From Streptomyces virginiae (lineage in GTDB: Bacteria; Actinomycetota; Actinomycetes; Streptomycetales; Streptomycetaceae): a stretch of 64,000 nucleotides of DNA. Positions 51,718-60,943 of the stretch are shown piece by piece. Numbering within the stretch: position 1 is the first letter of the stretch; each line of letters starts with the position of its first letter. A program made the position numbers and the translations under genes. The stretch covers positions 1-64,000 of the forward strand of contig NZ_JOAK01000026.1 in NCBI RefSeq assembly GCF_000720455.1, in the 5' to 3' direction. The notes under the pieces were generated by a model, which was not told the DNA's origin, ran no database searches, and was given only the letters and a program-made list of their open reading frames with translations.

Positions 51718-52581
51718 TTAAGCGCCCAGCTCGATCAGCTCGAGGTCCAGGCGAGTAAGCAGGCGGGAGGCGGCGGCACCGACCTTGGCGGCGTCCTCGA
51801 CGGACGCTTCGCGGGGGCCTGGCGTGGTCCCTTCCTCTGTGCTGCTGGGGGTGGTTTCTGCTTTGAGCTCCTGGGCGGGCTGGACCTCCGGCTGCGGCGA
51901 CGGCTGGGTGCCGTCGTCTGCGAGAGGTTCCGGCTGGCCGGTCTCTTCGATCTTGCTCTTCTCGGGCGTTGCCGCCGCGAGAACCTCACCGATGGCGGCG
52001 TGCGCCTTGGAGAGGGAGTCGTAGTTGGCCTGGCTCAGAACACGGCCGGCCTTCGCTCCGCGGGCCAGGCCGTGGGCCTTGGCTGCGAGGAGTTCGGTCT
52101 CCTGGTTGGCGCCGACCAGGCACGGCCCGACCTCGTGGAGCTTGAGGCGGCGCAGCTCGTAGTAGCCGCCCCACGGGTGCTGGTCGTCTTCAACCCAGGC
52201 GCCTTCCTTGACGTCATAGGCGAAGGAAAATTGGGTCACCCTGCGCCCCTTCAGCAGGCGGTACACCTGGGCGCTCGTCGGGTTCGTATCGAGGTCGTCG
52301 ATCTGACCGGTGACCTCCAGACCCTGCAGGGTCTCGACGGCCTTGACGACGACGCCGACGTGGGCGAACGGGTCGCCCCAGGCATGGGACCAGATCACGG
52401 GGATCGGATCGCCCTTGGCGTCCCACTGGGCCAGCGTCTCGGTGAACGCGCCAGGCCGGACGACGTCGCCGACGCTGTCCTCGTTGCCGAACACCGAGAC
52501 GATCGCAACGAACTGCCCCTCGGCCAGCCCGTCGGCGACGCCCGCCGCCTTCACCCGGGCGGTGAAATCCTTCGTGCGCAC
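51718..52581 (-). CDS. HK97 family prohead protease
   Basis: 287 residues from the GTG at 52581, six bases after GGAGG. VAIVSVFGNEDSVGDVVRPG, PVIWSHAWGDPFAHVGVVV (catalytic His) and RVTQFSFAYDVKEGAW (Ser of the FSF motif) are S78 peptidase signatures. The acidic, Pro-rich C-terminal ~100 residues may be a linker or targeting tail. It cleaves the capsid scaffold domain during maturation. Confidence 0.93.
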   Translation of the reverse strand: MRTKDFTARVKAAGVADGLAEGQFVAIVSVFGNEDSVGDVVRPGAFTETLAQWDAKGDPIPVIWSHAWGDPFAHVGVVVKAVETLQGLEVTGQIDDLDTNPTSAQVYRLLKGRRVTQFSFAYDVKEGAWVEDDQHPWGGYYELRRLKLHEVGPCLVGANQETELLAAKAHGLARGAKAGRVLSQANYDSLSKAHAAIGEVLAAATPEKSKIEETGQPEPLADDGTQPSPQPEVQPAQELKAETTPSSTEEGTTPGPREASVEDAAKVGAAASRLLTRLDLELIELGA

Positions 52582-52582
52582 G

Positions 52583-54517
52583 TCATCCCTCCTTCGCATA
52601 GTCGAGAGTGCAGTTGCAGTTGACGAGCTCGTCGACCTTGCCGCTGCCGTCACCGGGCCAGCGCAGACCGTTGGAGAACACGTCGTCCAGCGAGACGGAC
52701 TCGCCGTTCTGGGCCTTGTGCGAGGGCCGCGGGTTGCGGCCGCCGGTCCGCCAGATCTTCTTCACCAGCCCGGACGCGGACGCCGCGTCATGGCCGCCGA
52801 AGCTGCGGAACTCCGTTGACGAAGTCGCGGCGCGGACAGTGGCCGCCGACTCCCACGCCAGGGCGGCGCCTTGCAGGCTCTCCCGCCAGCCGTCCCCGCC
52901 GCGCTCCTGCGCCGCGGCCACCGCCTTCCGGCCAGCCTCCTCGTGCTGCTCCGCGTGCGTGGCCGCGGCCGCAAGAATCCACGCGAGCATCACGTCGGCC
53001 GACCAGTTCTCGGCGTCCGGGTTCCAGACGTTCAGGACCTCCCAGGCCCCGACCTGCGCGAGCCGGTAGCCATGGTCCGCGAGGAGCGCCTCCAGCTGCG
53101 CGAGCCGGTCCTCGGAGCCGGCGGCCCACAGGGCGAGCAGGTCCGGCATGTCGCCGGCCTTCGCGCCCGCCGCCACCAACAGCCGGTCGGCAGCCCGTTT
53201 CGTCCACCGCTCCAGCGAGGTCGCGAGCGCCTCCGCCTCGGTGACTGCGGTGCCAAGCTCAGCCGGCCTGCCGCCTTTCACCAGCGCCAGGCCGCGCGCT
53301 TTTGGGAGAGCCGCCGGATCCGGCGCTGTGTCCCGCGGCGAGGCCAGCCCGCCCTCGGTCACGTTCATCGGAGTGATCAGCGAGTCGCCACCCTCGATGG
53401 CCGACAGGTTGTTCCGGGCCCGGGTCTCGTTGACCGTCATCCACGGCCGGCCCGTCGCCGTCGACGCAGCCACCGCCTGCTCCTCGAAGGAGCCGCGGAG
53501 CTTGGCGTCGATGTTGAACTCGGCGTACACGTCACTGTTGTCGCCGGGCAGATCAGGCAGGATCTGCGCGAGGATCTCCTGCTGCAGCATCACCATCCAC
53601 GGACCCAGCGTGTCCTGGTACAGGTGGGCGTGCTGCTCCTTGATATTGGAGTAGGTGGCGTGGTCAAGGATTCCGATCAGCGGTGGCGGGATGAAGTACG
53701 CCGCCGACACTTCCTCACGGGTCAGCTTGCGCGACTCGATGTACTGGGCCTGCTCAGGGTTGAAGCCGACCGGCGTGTAGGTCATGCCGTCTTCGAGGAT
53801 CGGCGTACCGCCCTCGGCGCCGCCGCCCTGGGAGAAGGTCCGCCACATCTCGCGGAAGCGCTGCTTCTCTTTGGCCCCCCAATCGGGGGCGTCCGGCGGA
53901 CGCTGCAGGACACCGGTCAGGCGGGCGCCGCCCTTCCACATCTGCTGCCTCTGACGGGCCGCCTCCGACGATTCGAGCAGCAGCTCACGCAGCGACTCGA
54001 TCGGCGACGACCCGACGGTCAGGCTGTCCGGCGCGTAGCCGTGGATATGGACGACATCCTCGACGGCGAAGTCCTTGCCGCCCGCTGTCTCATAGTGGTC
54101 GGGCCTGATCCAGTTGCCGCCGTAGGGGCGGATCAGGGAGGGCGGCACCGGGAGGATTTGAAGCTTGCCGTTGAGCTTCAGCTTGATCCCGTACCAGGAG
54201 TCGTACAGGGCAACGTCGGACACCATCCGCTCGACAAACCGGTACGTCGTCATACCCGGCATCGGCGATGCCAGGAGCTGCGCCAGGGGGTGTTCCGTGA
54301 GCCGCTCCCGGTCGGTGTCACTGACCCGGCGGAACGTATGGATCCCCAGCTGGGCGATGTTCCGGGCGAGGAAGCCGATGACCGTGCGGACCTGGGGCTG
54401 GGTGCGCCAGATCGTCTCGTACTCCCACGGCGCCGCCGGAAGCGGCATCGCCGCGTAGCCAGGGGTAACGCCGGCGCCGGTGACTGCGAGCTGGCCGGAG
54501 GAGACCACGAACGCCAT
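52583..54517 (-). CDS. portal protein fused to MuF-like domain
   Basis: 644 residues from the ATG at 54517, overlapping the previous stop. Residues to about 400 are an HK97-type portal (WRTQPQVRTVIGFLARNIAQ, VEDVVHIHGYAPDSLTVGSS, YFIPPPLIGILDHATYSNIK). The C-terminus carries a MuF/SPP1 gp7-like domain ending KIWRTGGRNPRPSHKAQNGE and VNCNCTLDY. In most phages these are separate genes. The portal ring is the DNA gate, and the MuF part is a minor head protein. Confidence 0.93.
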   Translation of the reverse strand: MAFVVSSGQLAVTGAGVTPGYAAMPLPAAPWEYETIWRTQPQVRTVIGFLARNIAQLGIHTFRRVSDTDRERLTEHPLAQLLASPMPGMTTYRFVERMVSDVALYDSWYGIKLKLNGKLQILPVPPSLIRPYGGNWIRPDHYETAGGKDFAVEDVVHIHGYAPDSLTVGSSPIESLRELLLESSEAARQRQQMWKGGARLTGVLQRPPDAPDWGAKEKQRFREMWRTFSQGGGAEGGTPILEDGMTYTPVGFNPEQAQYIESRKLTREEVSAAYFIPPPLIGILDHATYSNIKEQHAHLYQDTLGPWMVMLQQEILAQILPDLPGDNSDVYAEFNIDAKLRGSFEEQAVAASTATGRPWMTVNETRARNNLSAIEGGDSLITPMNVTEGGLASPRDTAPDPAALPKARGLALVKGGRPAELGTAVTEAEALATSLERWTKRAADRLLVAAGAKAGDMPDLLALWAAGSEDRLAQLEALLADHGYRLAQVGAWEVLNVWNPDAENWSADVMLAWILAAAATHAEQHEEAGRKAVAAAQERGGDGWRESLQGAALAWESAATVRAATSSTEFRSFGGHDAASASGLVKKIWRTGGRNPRPSHKAQNGESVSLDDVFSNGLRWPGDGSGKVDELVNCNCTLDYAKEG

Positions 54518-54738
54518 CAGGCACCGCCCGTCGCCAGGACTTGGGTGAACTCGATGCGGTGCCGTTCGATCACGACCTCGCCGTCCATCGGCTGAGGCGC
54601 CCGGCCGGGCTCAAGCAGCTCGGCGTCACGCAGGACCAGCAGGGGTCCGCGCTTCGCCCACAGCACGCCGGAAAACGCCTTGTCCGCCAGGTTGACGATG
54701 ACCCTCTTGCGTACCGCGGTGCGACGCCAGGCGAACAT
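54517..54738 (-). CDS. small phage protein between terminase and portal
   Basis: 73 residues from the ATG at 54738, four bases after GAGGAGG. It is beta-rich (VRKRVIVNLADKAFSGVLWA, KRGPLLVLRDAELLEPGRAP). Its stop overlaps the portal start. Such small genes are frequent here in actinophages; the function is unknown. Confidence 0.75.
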   Translation of the reverse strand: MFAWRRTAVRKRVIVNLADKAFSGVLWAKRGPLLVLRDAELLEPGRAPQPMDGEVVIERHRIEFTQVLATGGA

Positions 54739-54760
54739 GCGGCCTCCTCTCGAAGGCCGC

Positions 54761-56482
54761 TTATACGACCATGATCTCTTCGTCGTCCGCGTACCGGGAC
54801 TTCCTGCGCGGGGGCCGGGCGACAACCTCGGCCATCGCTGTTGCCAGGGCCGATACGCCGTCGATCTTGTCGCCGCTGTTCGCCTTGTCCGGCTTGACGT
54901 TGCCCGCAGGGTCCATGGCGACGGCAAGGTTGTCGACGCACCAGCGGGCCACGGGGTGGCCGCCGTGTCGTAGGGCCGGCGCCTCGGCGGTGCCCTGCAA
55001 GGTCAGCCGCTGGATCTCTTTCAGGACCGGCGACATCGTGGCAAAGCCCTGCCGGACCTTCACCATCGGTGCCCGCTCGGACACCAGGTCGTTGGTCAGC
55101 TGCGACGCGTTCCACGGGTCGTAGCCGATGGACTTGACCTTGAAATGGTCGCGGTCCCGGCGGATCTGTTCCTTGATCCAGTCATAGTCCGCGACGTTCC
55201 CCGGCGTCGCCACCAGGAAGCCCTCTCGCACCCATCGGCTGGCAGCACCCGCGGTCCGCTTGTCCAGCGCCCGCAGGTTGTCCTCCGGCGTCCAGAACCG
55301 GAACACCGCATCCAGCGTGCCGGTCTCATCGTCGGGGAACAGCCAGCACAGGGCACACAGGTCGCTGCTGCTCGCAAGGTCCAGCCCGCCGTATGCCGGC
55401 CGGCCCACCAGCCGCCGCTCATCGACCATCGACGCGTTGCGGTCCCAGGCTTCCAGCGTCAGGAACCTCGTGGTCTGCTTGGTGCGGATCCCCAGGTGCA
55501 GGCGCAAGAACTTCGCCAGGTCGGCTGGCGACTGCTGGGCTTCCGCGCTCGCACCGCGCAGGTACGCCGCCGAAGGGCTGACGCCGTAGCCGGGGTTGGC
55601 CTTCCGCCATGTCGCCTCGTCGTGCGGGTCGTCATCCTCGCCCGCGCCCCAGACGACGCCGTAGGTGTCGAGGTCGTGCAGCGCGCCGCGGGCCAGCTGC
55701 TCGATGTACTGCCGCTTCCGGTCGTAGATCGACTCCTGCTTGCCCTCGTCCGCCGTCGTGATGATGATGACGAGCGGCTGCCGACGCGAGCCGGTACCCG
55801 TCTCGATCGTCTCCACCAAGTCCGGGCTCTTGTGGACGTGCAGCTCGTCGATGATCCCGCCGTGCACGTTCGCGCCATGCAGGGCCTCGGCCACCGACGA
55901 GACGACCGTGAAATACGACCCGGACGCTGGGTGCGTGATCTTCTTGGTGAACGCCTTGACGTTCCCCTTCAGCGCCGGAGCACGCTCCGCGATCGTCTTG
56001 ATCGGGTCGAACGTGTACCGGGCCTGCTTCTCCGACGTGGCCGCCGCGTACACCTGGGCGCCCGGCTCCGAGTCCGCGGCCATCAGGTACACGGCGATAC
56101 CGCCGCTGAGGGTCGTCTTGCCGTTGCGGCGGGGGACGTCCACGTACAGCTTGCGAACGATCCGGACGTAGCCCTCGGCCTCGTCGTCCCAGCGAACCCA
56201 GCCGAACACCGGCGCCAGGATGTACGCAACCTGCCACGGGTCAGGGTCCAACGGCTTGCCCGCCCACTTGCCCTGCGTGTGCCGCAACAGGTGGAAGGAC
56301 TGCAAGACCTTGTCGACCTTCGCCGGGTCGAACACCGCGCCCGGAGCCTCGCCAGGGCTGGGCGTCTGGATCTTCGGCGGGCAGTCCGGCAGCGGGATCC
56401 CGCGGTCCTGCAAGTACCAGGCCACCTCCGGGGAAATCCCCAGGTCAGCCGGATCCGGCGAACGGGTTCGCCTCGTCGCCAT
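54761..56482 (-). CDS. terminase large subunit
   Basis: 573 residues. The ATPase motor has a Walker A-like VDVPRRNGKTTLSGG and Walker B region HGGIIDELHVHKSPDLVETI. The nuclease domain begins GGLDLASSSDLCALCWLFPD with a metal-binding Asp. The protein packages DNA into proheads and cuts concatemers. It overlaps the small subunit gene by 38 bp. It is HK97-like in overall layout. Confidence 0.95.
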   Translation of the reverse strand: MATRRTRSPDPADLGISPEVAWYLQDRGIPLPDCPPKIQTPSPGEAPGAVFDPAKVDKVLQSFHLLRHTQGKWAGKPLDPDPWQVAYILAPVFGWVRWDDEAEGYVRIVRKLYVDVPRRNGKTTLSGGIAVYLMAADSEPGAQVYAAATSEKQARYTFDPIKTIAERAPALKGNVKAFTKKITHPASGSYFTVVSSVAEALHGANVHGGIIDELHVHKSPDLVETIETGTGSRRQPLVIIITTADEGKQESIYDRKRQYIEQLARGALHDLDTYGVVWGAGEDDDPHDEATWRKANPGYGVSPSAAYLRGASAEAQQSPADLAKFLRLHLGIRTKQTTRFLTLEAWDRNASMVDERRLVGRPAYGGLDLASSSDLCALCWLFPDDETGTLDAVFRFWTPEDNLRALDKRTAGAASRWVREGFLVATPGNVADYDWIKEQIRRDRDHFKVKSIGYDPWNASQLTNDLVSERAPMVKVRQGFATMSPVLKEIQRLTLQGTAEAPALRHGGHPVARWCVDNLAVAMDPAGNVKPDKANSGDKIDGVSALATAMAEVVARPPRRKSRYADDEEIMVV

Positions 56483-56909
56483 CGTCGCCCCCGCTTCGCG
56501 CCAGGGCCTGCTCCGTCGACGGGGTCAGACCGAAGTGAGCGGCCCACGACCGCATCTCACGGCCGGCCGCGCGGGCGATGCCGACAGCAGGGTGGGCGAG
56601 CTTGCCCTGCCGCGCCTCAATGAACTGGCCCTCCTGCTGCACGGTCAGGGTGGCCTCGACGAACGTTGCCCAGGCCTCGCAGTACGCGGCGAGGGCGGCT
56701 CGGTCGCTCTCCTTGACCAGGTCGAGGCGGGACAGCTCGGGCAGCACGCGATCCCACTCGGCGGCAGCCTCGGGTGACAGCCAGTCGGGCGCCTCGGGTG
56801 GCAGCCGCTTGAAGTCTGGGCCGGAGTTGACCTTGCGGCCACCCGAGTCCCGGCCCGAGGAACGGCCCTCGATGAGCTTGAGCCCGGCAGGCTTGGCGGT
56901 CCGGGGCAT
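56445..56909 (-). CDS. terminase small subunit
   Basis: 154 residues from the ATG at 56909 with GGGGG eight bases upstream; a TTG three codons earlier is possible. PPEAPDWLSPEAAAEWDRVL, LVKESDRAALAAYCEAWATF and AAHFGLTPSTEQALARSG are the P27/phiC31-like small-terminase pattern. It recognises the packaging site, which is often close to this gene, and loads the large subunit. Confidence 0.88.
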   Translation of the reverse strand: MPRTAKPAGLKLIEGRSSGRDSGGRKVNSGPDFKRLPPEAPDWLSPEAAAEWDRVLPELSRLDLVKESDRAALAAYCEAWATFVEATLTVQQEGQFIEARQGKLAHPAVGIARAAGREMRSWAAHFGLTPSTEQALARSGGDDGDEANPFAGSG

Positions 56910-57173
56910 GGTCAACACCCCCTGAAAGCAGTCACGTAGCGTTACCGCAGGTCAGGGGCTTGACCCCCCATGGCTGTAGTGAGCGTGCGCCTTCCCAGCT
57001 CACCGCGGCGCTGTCCAGGATGTCCGATTTGGTGATTTCGACTCCCCTACCCCCTCCTGGGGGTCCTCCCGGGGTCAAATCCGGGCTCTCGGGAGCCGAT
57101 TCGGGGCTCTCAGAGGCCCCAAAATCGAAGATCCGGAGCCCATTTTCTCACCTCAAATGAGCCCTGTACAGGG
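56910..57173. other. candidate packaging (cos/pac) region
   Basis: 264 bp without a gene between the terminase small subunit and the HNH gene. It contains a homopolymer-rich segment (CCCCTACCCCCTCCTGGGGG), hairpin-like GGGGCTCTCAGAGGCCCC at 57103-57120, an A/T-rich stretch and a 12-bp palindrome CCCTGTACAGGG at 57162-57173. In phages with an HNH gene beside terminase, the cos site commonly lies here. Confidence 0.4.
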
Positions 57174-57530
57174 TCAAAAGGTGAGCCCTGGACCGTCCGG
57201 ACGCGTCCTCCGACGTCGATCTTGATCCGATTTGACCTCGTGATGAGCCTTGCAGAGCGTCTGGACGTTCGCTGGGTCCCACTTCGAGCCGCCTTCGGAC
57301 AGCGGGATGAGGTGATCGACTTCGAGCCCCGTCTTTGCTCCGCACCATCGACACTGAGGCTCTCGCTCCAGCATCTGAGCCCTGAACGTGCGCCACTTAC
57401 GTGTCGAGCCTGAGCCCCAAGCCTTCGACTTGTTGGCCCATGCCCTCCTCTGGTGCTTCTCGCACCGTCCCTGTGTGGTGAGCTCCTGGCACTCGGGATC
57501 CCCACACCTGGATGGGGGTGAGGTAGGCAT
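57174..57530 (-). CDS. HNH endonuclease
   Basis: 118 residues from the ATG at 57530; a GTG at 57539 is equally possible because the upstream sequence is GGAGG-rich. Two Cys pairs (CGDPECQ and CRWCG) probably bind zinc, and GLEVDHLIPLSEGGSKWDPA with NVQTLCKAHH is the HNH beta-beta-alpha nuclease motif. Phage HNH proteins next to terminase assist cleavage of packaged DNA. Confidence 0.92.
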   Translation of the reverse strand: MPTSPPSRCGDPECQELTTQGRCEKHQRRAWANKSKAWGSGSTRKWRTFRAQMLEREPQCRWCGAKTGLEVDHLIPLSEGGSKWDPANVQTLCKAHHEVKSDQDRRRRTRPDGPGLTF

Positions 57531-57560
57531 ACCCTCCACCCCCTCCCCTCCACCCCCCTG

Positions 57561-57578
57561 CCCCCCTGAGGAGGGGGG
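57561..57578 (-). terminator. GC hairpin after tail-fibre gene
   Basis: CCCCCCT, loop GAGG, AGGGGGG, 18 bp after the tail-fibre stop. A short but strong stem without a T-tract. Confidence 0.45.
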
Positions 57579-57595
57579 CGGGGGTGCCTGAACCC

Positions 57596-59896
57596 CTAGG
57601 CGGGTGTTAGCTCCTGGATGGCTGCTGCAATGCGCTTGGCCAGGTATGCATGCCCTGCATCCGTGGGATGGACAGCATCCGTACCGATGTACACGTCAGC
57701 GTTCCCTGTGCCCGTTGTGGCCCCTACGCGCCCTGTGCCCGTAATCCAGGCCCCGTGGGTCGCTATGAGCGTCCCTGAGGCGTCGTAGCAGCCCCCAGTG
57801 ATCGGGCTGATGAACGGTAGGTTCGCCGCCGCGGCCGCCAGTCTCAGGGTGTCGTTCGTGTTGGTGATCGACGCCCCCGGGGAGCCCGAGGGTGACCAGC
57901 AGCCGATCACGTAGACCGCAGCGTTCGGCAACCCGGCCTTGATGGTGCTGTAGAGGCTGGCCGCGGCTGCGGAGATGCTCGGCTGGGAGCCTCCGTTGTC
58001 GTTGTAGCCGGCCCAGACGACCAGCTTGGTCGGGGTATTGGCGATGACGTCGGTCGCTACACGGTTGGCGAGGGTGGTGAAGCTTCCGGAGGTGATGTAG
58101 CCGGTGCCTCCGCGGGCTTCGTTCCAGTAGTCGTCGTAGCCGAGGAGTCGGGCTGTCTTGTGTGCCCAGGTTCCTGCTCCGCCGCCTGTGTTCATGCTGG
58201 AGCCGTCGGAGAGGCTGTCTCCGAAGGCCATGAACCGTTCGGCGCGTGCGGAGGTCGACCACATGGTCGCGCCGGGCGGCAGGTGTACGCCGCCGAAGGG
58301 CACCGTGTAGAAGTCGAACCGCACGGTCCTCGCCTGGGCGACGCCGAGGTTGACGGTCATCAGGTGGGTACTGCCGGGGGTCGTGCCGCCTACGGGCAGC
58401 ATGAGATCGGTGTAGCGACGTCCATCGACCCATAGCCGGTACATGCCGGCGGTCTGGTAGTTGAAGCGGAGCTGCAGGACGGCTGCGTCGGTGCCGAATT
58501 CGACCGACCAGACGGACTGGGAGGACGAGAGGGTGCCGCGCGTGTTGGGGTAGCGGCTGGTCGGGAGGACGTTGCTGCTGTCCGGGGTTCCGGTGCCGAT
58601 TTGGAAGCCCGTAGCGCCGAGGTAGCGGTAGGGCCCGGTGACGTCGCTGCCGGCCAGGGCTACGCCTGCGGGCGCGTACTTGATGTATCCGCTGGTGGCG
58701 GTGCCGGTCTGCGCCACGCTGATCGACGTAGGCGCCGGAGCGGGGCCGAGGTTCTCCAGCAGCATCCGCCAGGGGTAGGTCGCGTTCGCGTAGACCTTGC
58801 CGGAGCTGGTCCCCGAGTGGACGAGCGCGATCGTTGCCAGGCCGGAAGCCGAGATGTGGCTGGCGGTCACAGTGAACATGCCTGCGGAGGCGGTCTTGGA
58901 GAAGGAGACGCTGGGGTAGAACTCGGGCGCCCCTTCGGCCAGCGGGGATGAGGTGCCCGATGCCCCGTACTGGTCGATGGCACCGGCGCCGGTCAGCAAA
59001 GCCAGGTCCATGAAGTGGGCGCCGACGTACATCATCGACAAGTGCACGCGAATTCGGTCGCCCGCCATGGCGGGGACGGAGCACTGAAGCGGCGTTCCGA
59101 CTGATGTGGTCGCGATGATCCACGGGGTGGATGACGTGAGGTCGACGACGGCCCCGTCGGTGATGCGGGCCTCTGCGGTCCGTATGTTGGCGCCGTCGGC
59201 TCCTACCAAGCCTTGGGGGCCTTGTGCCCCTTCGGGCCCGTCAGATCCTGCCGGTCCGGTTGCGCCCGTAGCTCCAGTCGGTCCGGTGGGGCCGGGGTCG
59301 CCCTGAGGGCCGATGGGTCCTGTTGCCCCTGTAGCGCCGGCTATTCCGGGATCGCCTTGCGGGCCGGTTGCGCCTGTCGCTCCGGGTGCTCCGTCGTCTC
59401 CGTCGGCTCCTGCCGGCCCTGCTGGGCCCGTGGCTCCGGTGGGTCCCGCCGGGCCCGTAGCGCCAGCCGGGCCAGTTGCCCCCGTCGGCCCAGTGGCCCC
59501 GGTGGGGCCTTGGGGGCCTGCCGGTCCGGGAACGGTGACGTAGTCGCCCTGTTCCGGGCTGGTGGGAGCGAGGGTGGCCAGGTTGACGGTCGGGCCAAGG
59601 CTGGCGGCGAGGAAGATGTCGTAGCTGTCGCCGGCGGCATCGTAGGGCCGCTCGATGACTTCGTAGGTCCAGCCGCTGGGGGTGAAGCCGTCGGCGTCTC
59701 CGGCGAGGAGTTCGACGCTGAGGGTGCCGTTGACCCATTCGCCTACGGCGTCGCCCATGACGATGAGGCCGTGTTCGGTCGAGGTGACGGTGCGAACGCG
59801 GGGCCGGAAAATGACCTTGCCGCGCATGTGTCCGCCGTCAGGGTGAGCCCGGTCGTCGACAACTGTGACGGTCTCGACTCCGTCGGGCAGCGGCAT
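57596..59896 (-). CDS. tail fibre with collagen-like stalk and SGNH hydrolase
   Basis: 766 residues. Residues 1-120 are a virion-anchor domain. Residues about 124-235 are some 37 Gly-X-Y triplets ([16 protein letters not shown] type), a collagen-like trimer stalk. A beta-rich domain follows, then a C-terminal SGNH/GDSL esterase: [11 protein letters not shown] (Ser561), WAGYNDNGG (Asn633) and [12 protein letters not shown] (Asp740, His743). It is likely a receptor-binding fibre that deacylates cell-surface polymers. Unusually, it lies upstream of the terminase, 15 kb from the other tail-tip genes. Confidence 0.88.
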   Translation of the reverse strand: MPLPDGVETVTVVDDRAHPDGGHMRGKVIFRPRVRTVTSTEHGLIVMGDAVGEWVNGTLSVELLAGDADGFTPSGWTYEVIERPYDAAGDSYDIFLAASLGPTVNLATLAPTSPEQGDYVTVPGPAGPQGPTGATGPTGATGPAGATGPAGPTGATGPAGPAGADGDDGAPGATGATGPQGDPGIAGATGATGPIGPQGDPGPTGPTGATGATGPAGSDGPEGAQGPQGLVGADGANIRTAEARITDGAVVDLTSSTPWIIATTSVGTPLQCSVPAMAGDRIRVHLSMMYVGAHFMDLALLTGAGAIDQYGASGTSSPLAEGAPEFYPSVSFSKTASAGMFTVTASHISASGLATIALVHSGTSSGKVYANATYPWRMLLENLGPAPAPTSISVAQTGTATSGYIKYAPAGVALAGSDVTGPYRYLGATGFQIGTGTPDSSNVLPTSRYPNTRGTLSSSQSVWSVEFGTDAAVLQLRFNYQTAGMYRLWVDGRRYTDLMLPVGGTTPGSTHLMTVNLGVAQARTVRFDFYTVPFGGVHLPPGATMWSTSARAERFMAFGDSLSDGSSMNTGGGAGTWAHKTARLLGYDDYWNEARGGTGYITSGSFTTLANRVATDVIANTPTKLVVWAGYNDNGGSQPSISAAAASLYSTIKAGLPNAAVYVIGCWSPSGSPGASITNTNDTLRLAAAAANLPFISPITGGCYDASGTLIATHGAWITGTGRVGATTGTGNADVYIGTDAVHPTDAGHAYLAKRIAAAIQELTPA

Positions 59897-59939
59897 GGCG
59901 GACCTCCTCGAGGTAGATCCGCCGCGCCGTGCGGCCGGC

Positions 59940-60317
59940 CTATGCGTCGGGCGTGGTCGCTTCGCCGTTGACGAGCGTCGCGAATATGCGGGCCTGGGGT
60001 TCCTTGGCCGCCGCTACCGGCTGAACGAGGACTTCGCCGCCGGCCCCTTCGATGGTGATGAACAGCTTGTTCATGTCCTTCTTCAGCCAGAGGGCGAAGA
60101 TGCCGGTGAGGGCAACGCGGGTGGCGGTGATGCGGGCCTTGGCCTCTTCACCACGCTCCAGGGTGACCTTCGCGCCTTCGACGGGGACGTCCATCTGGTT
60201 CGGCGCCTTGAATTTGCCGCCGAACATGGTGACGCCGGCGGCGGCGGCTGCTCCGCGGATTTTACTGAGCCGGGCTGCTGCGGCCTTCTCTTCGGGGGTC
60301 TTCTTGCTGCCGAACAT
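59940..60317 (-). CDS. hypothetical phage protein
   Basis: 125 residues from the ATG at 60317, five bases after AGAGG. A basic helical start ([20 protein letters not shown]) leads to a beta-rich domain ([39 protein letters not shown]) that recalls small PH-like folds. It lies directly upstream of the tail fibre on the same strand. No function is assigned. Confidence 0.6.
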   Translation of the reverse strand: MFGSKKTPEEKAAAARLSKIRGAAAAAGVTMFGGKFKAPNQMDVPVEGAKVTLERGEEAKARITATRVALTGIFALWLKKDMNKLFITIEGAGGEVLVQPVAAAKEPQARIFATLVNGEATTPDA

Positions 60318-60388
60318 GAGCACCTCTGAGGTCGCGGTTCTGGGTGCCTCATGCTGGCCGATTCGCGGCCGTGCCGCAGCAGTTTGCG

Positions 60389-60619
60389 TCAGGCGGCTTT
60401 CGCTCCGGCGGGAAGTGGTGGTGCTTCACCGACGTGGACTTCGCCGGTCCATTCGTCGACGGTCTTGCGGTCGAGTTCGCGGAGGTCGTATCGGGCTGCT
60501 TTGCCACGGCCGCCGTAGCGGTTGATTCGGCCTTCGGATGCCCAGCGCCAGATCGTGCCGACGGGCCGCCCGGTGTAGTAGGCGGCGTCGGCGGCTGTGA
60601 CGAGTTGCGGCCGGTCCAT
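60389..60619 (-). CDS. excisionase-like helix-turn-helix protein
   Basis: 76 residues from the ATG at 60619, with GGGGG five bases upstream. QLVTAADAAYYTGRPVGTIW followed by RWASEGRINRYGGRG is a MerR/HTH_17 winged helix of the kind found in excisionases and small phage DNA-binding proteins. It could direct excision or regulate the late genes. It is the first gene after a promoter-like sequence and a hairpin. Confidence 0.78.
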   Translation of the reverse strand: MDRPQLVTAADAAYYTGRPVGTIWRWASEGRINRYGGRGKAARYDLRELDRKTVDEWTGEVHVGEAPPLPAGAKAA

Positions 60620-60641
60620 ACGCACCCCCTGGAATGACGAA

Positions 60642-60665
60642 AGGCCGTCCTGTGGGGGACGGCCT
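60642..60665 (-). terminator. hairpin between promoter and excisionase-like gene
   Basis: A 9-bp stem AGGCCGTCC / GGACGGCCT with a 6-nt loop, followed on the leftward strand by TTTCGTC. It looks like an intrinsic terminator. It may end the transcript coming from the transfer module or act as an attenuator in the leader. Confidence 0.6.
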
Positions 60666-60692
60666 GAGTGCGCACGAGTGCTATTTCAGCAA

Positions 60693-60722
60693 ATCTTCGC
60701 TTCGGTGACTTACTCGTGTCAA
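60693..60722 (-). promoter_or_regulatory. candidate promoter for the leftward genes
   Basis: On the leftward strand TTGACA (60722-60717) is followed after 18 bp by GAAGAT (60698-60693), in an A/T-richer stretch. The -35 is perfect and the -10 is weak. Confidence 0.4.
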
Positions 60723-60751
60723 GAGGTGCTTTGTGGTGCGAGACTGCAGCC

Positions 60752-60940
60752 ATGGGGGTTTCGTACATGGTCCGCGGGTCGACTGCTGCCGAGTGTCAGC
60801 GTGCGTTGGACCGGTTGTGTGTGGCACTGGATGCGACGCCGACGACGGCGCCGATTCGGGCGGCCGGCCCGGGGTGGCTGGCGCGTGCGGTGCCCACGCC
60901 GAAGGCCCCCGCGGATGGCGAGGGCCTCGTCGAGCGGTAG
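60752..60940 (+). CDS. small conserved Streptomyces phage/ICE protein
   Basis: 62 residues (MGVSYMVRGSTAAECQRALD, RLCVALDATPTTAPIRAAGP). I recall closely similar short proteins from Streptomyces prophages and conjugative elements. It is the only rightward gene in this part of the element, opposite the others. The ribosome site is weak. Confidence 0.5.
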   Translation: MGVSYMVRGSTAAECQRALDRLCVALDATPTTAPIRAAGPGWLARAVPTPKAPADGEGLVER

Positions 60941-60943
60941 AAG

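Noticed and set aside
59190..59527. The Gly-X-Y coding repeat as a CRISPR-like or DNA-level repeat array
   Set aside because: The periodicity is 9 bp within one open frame and encodes a collagen-like stalk; there are no spacers.
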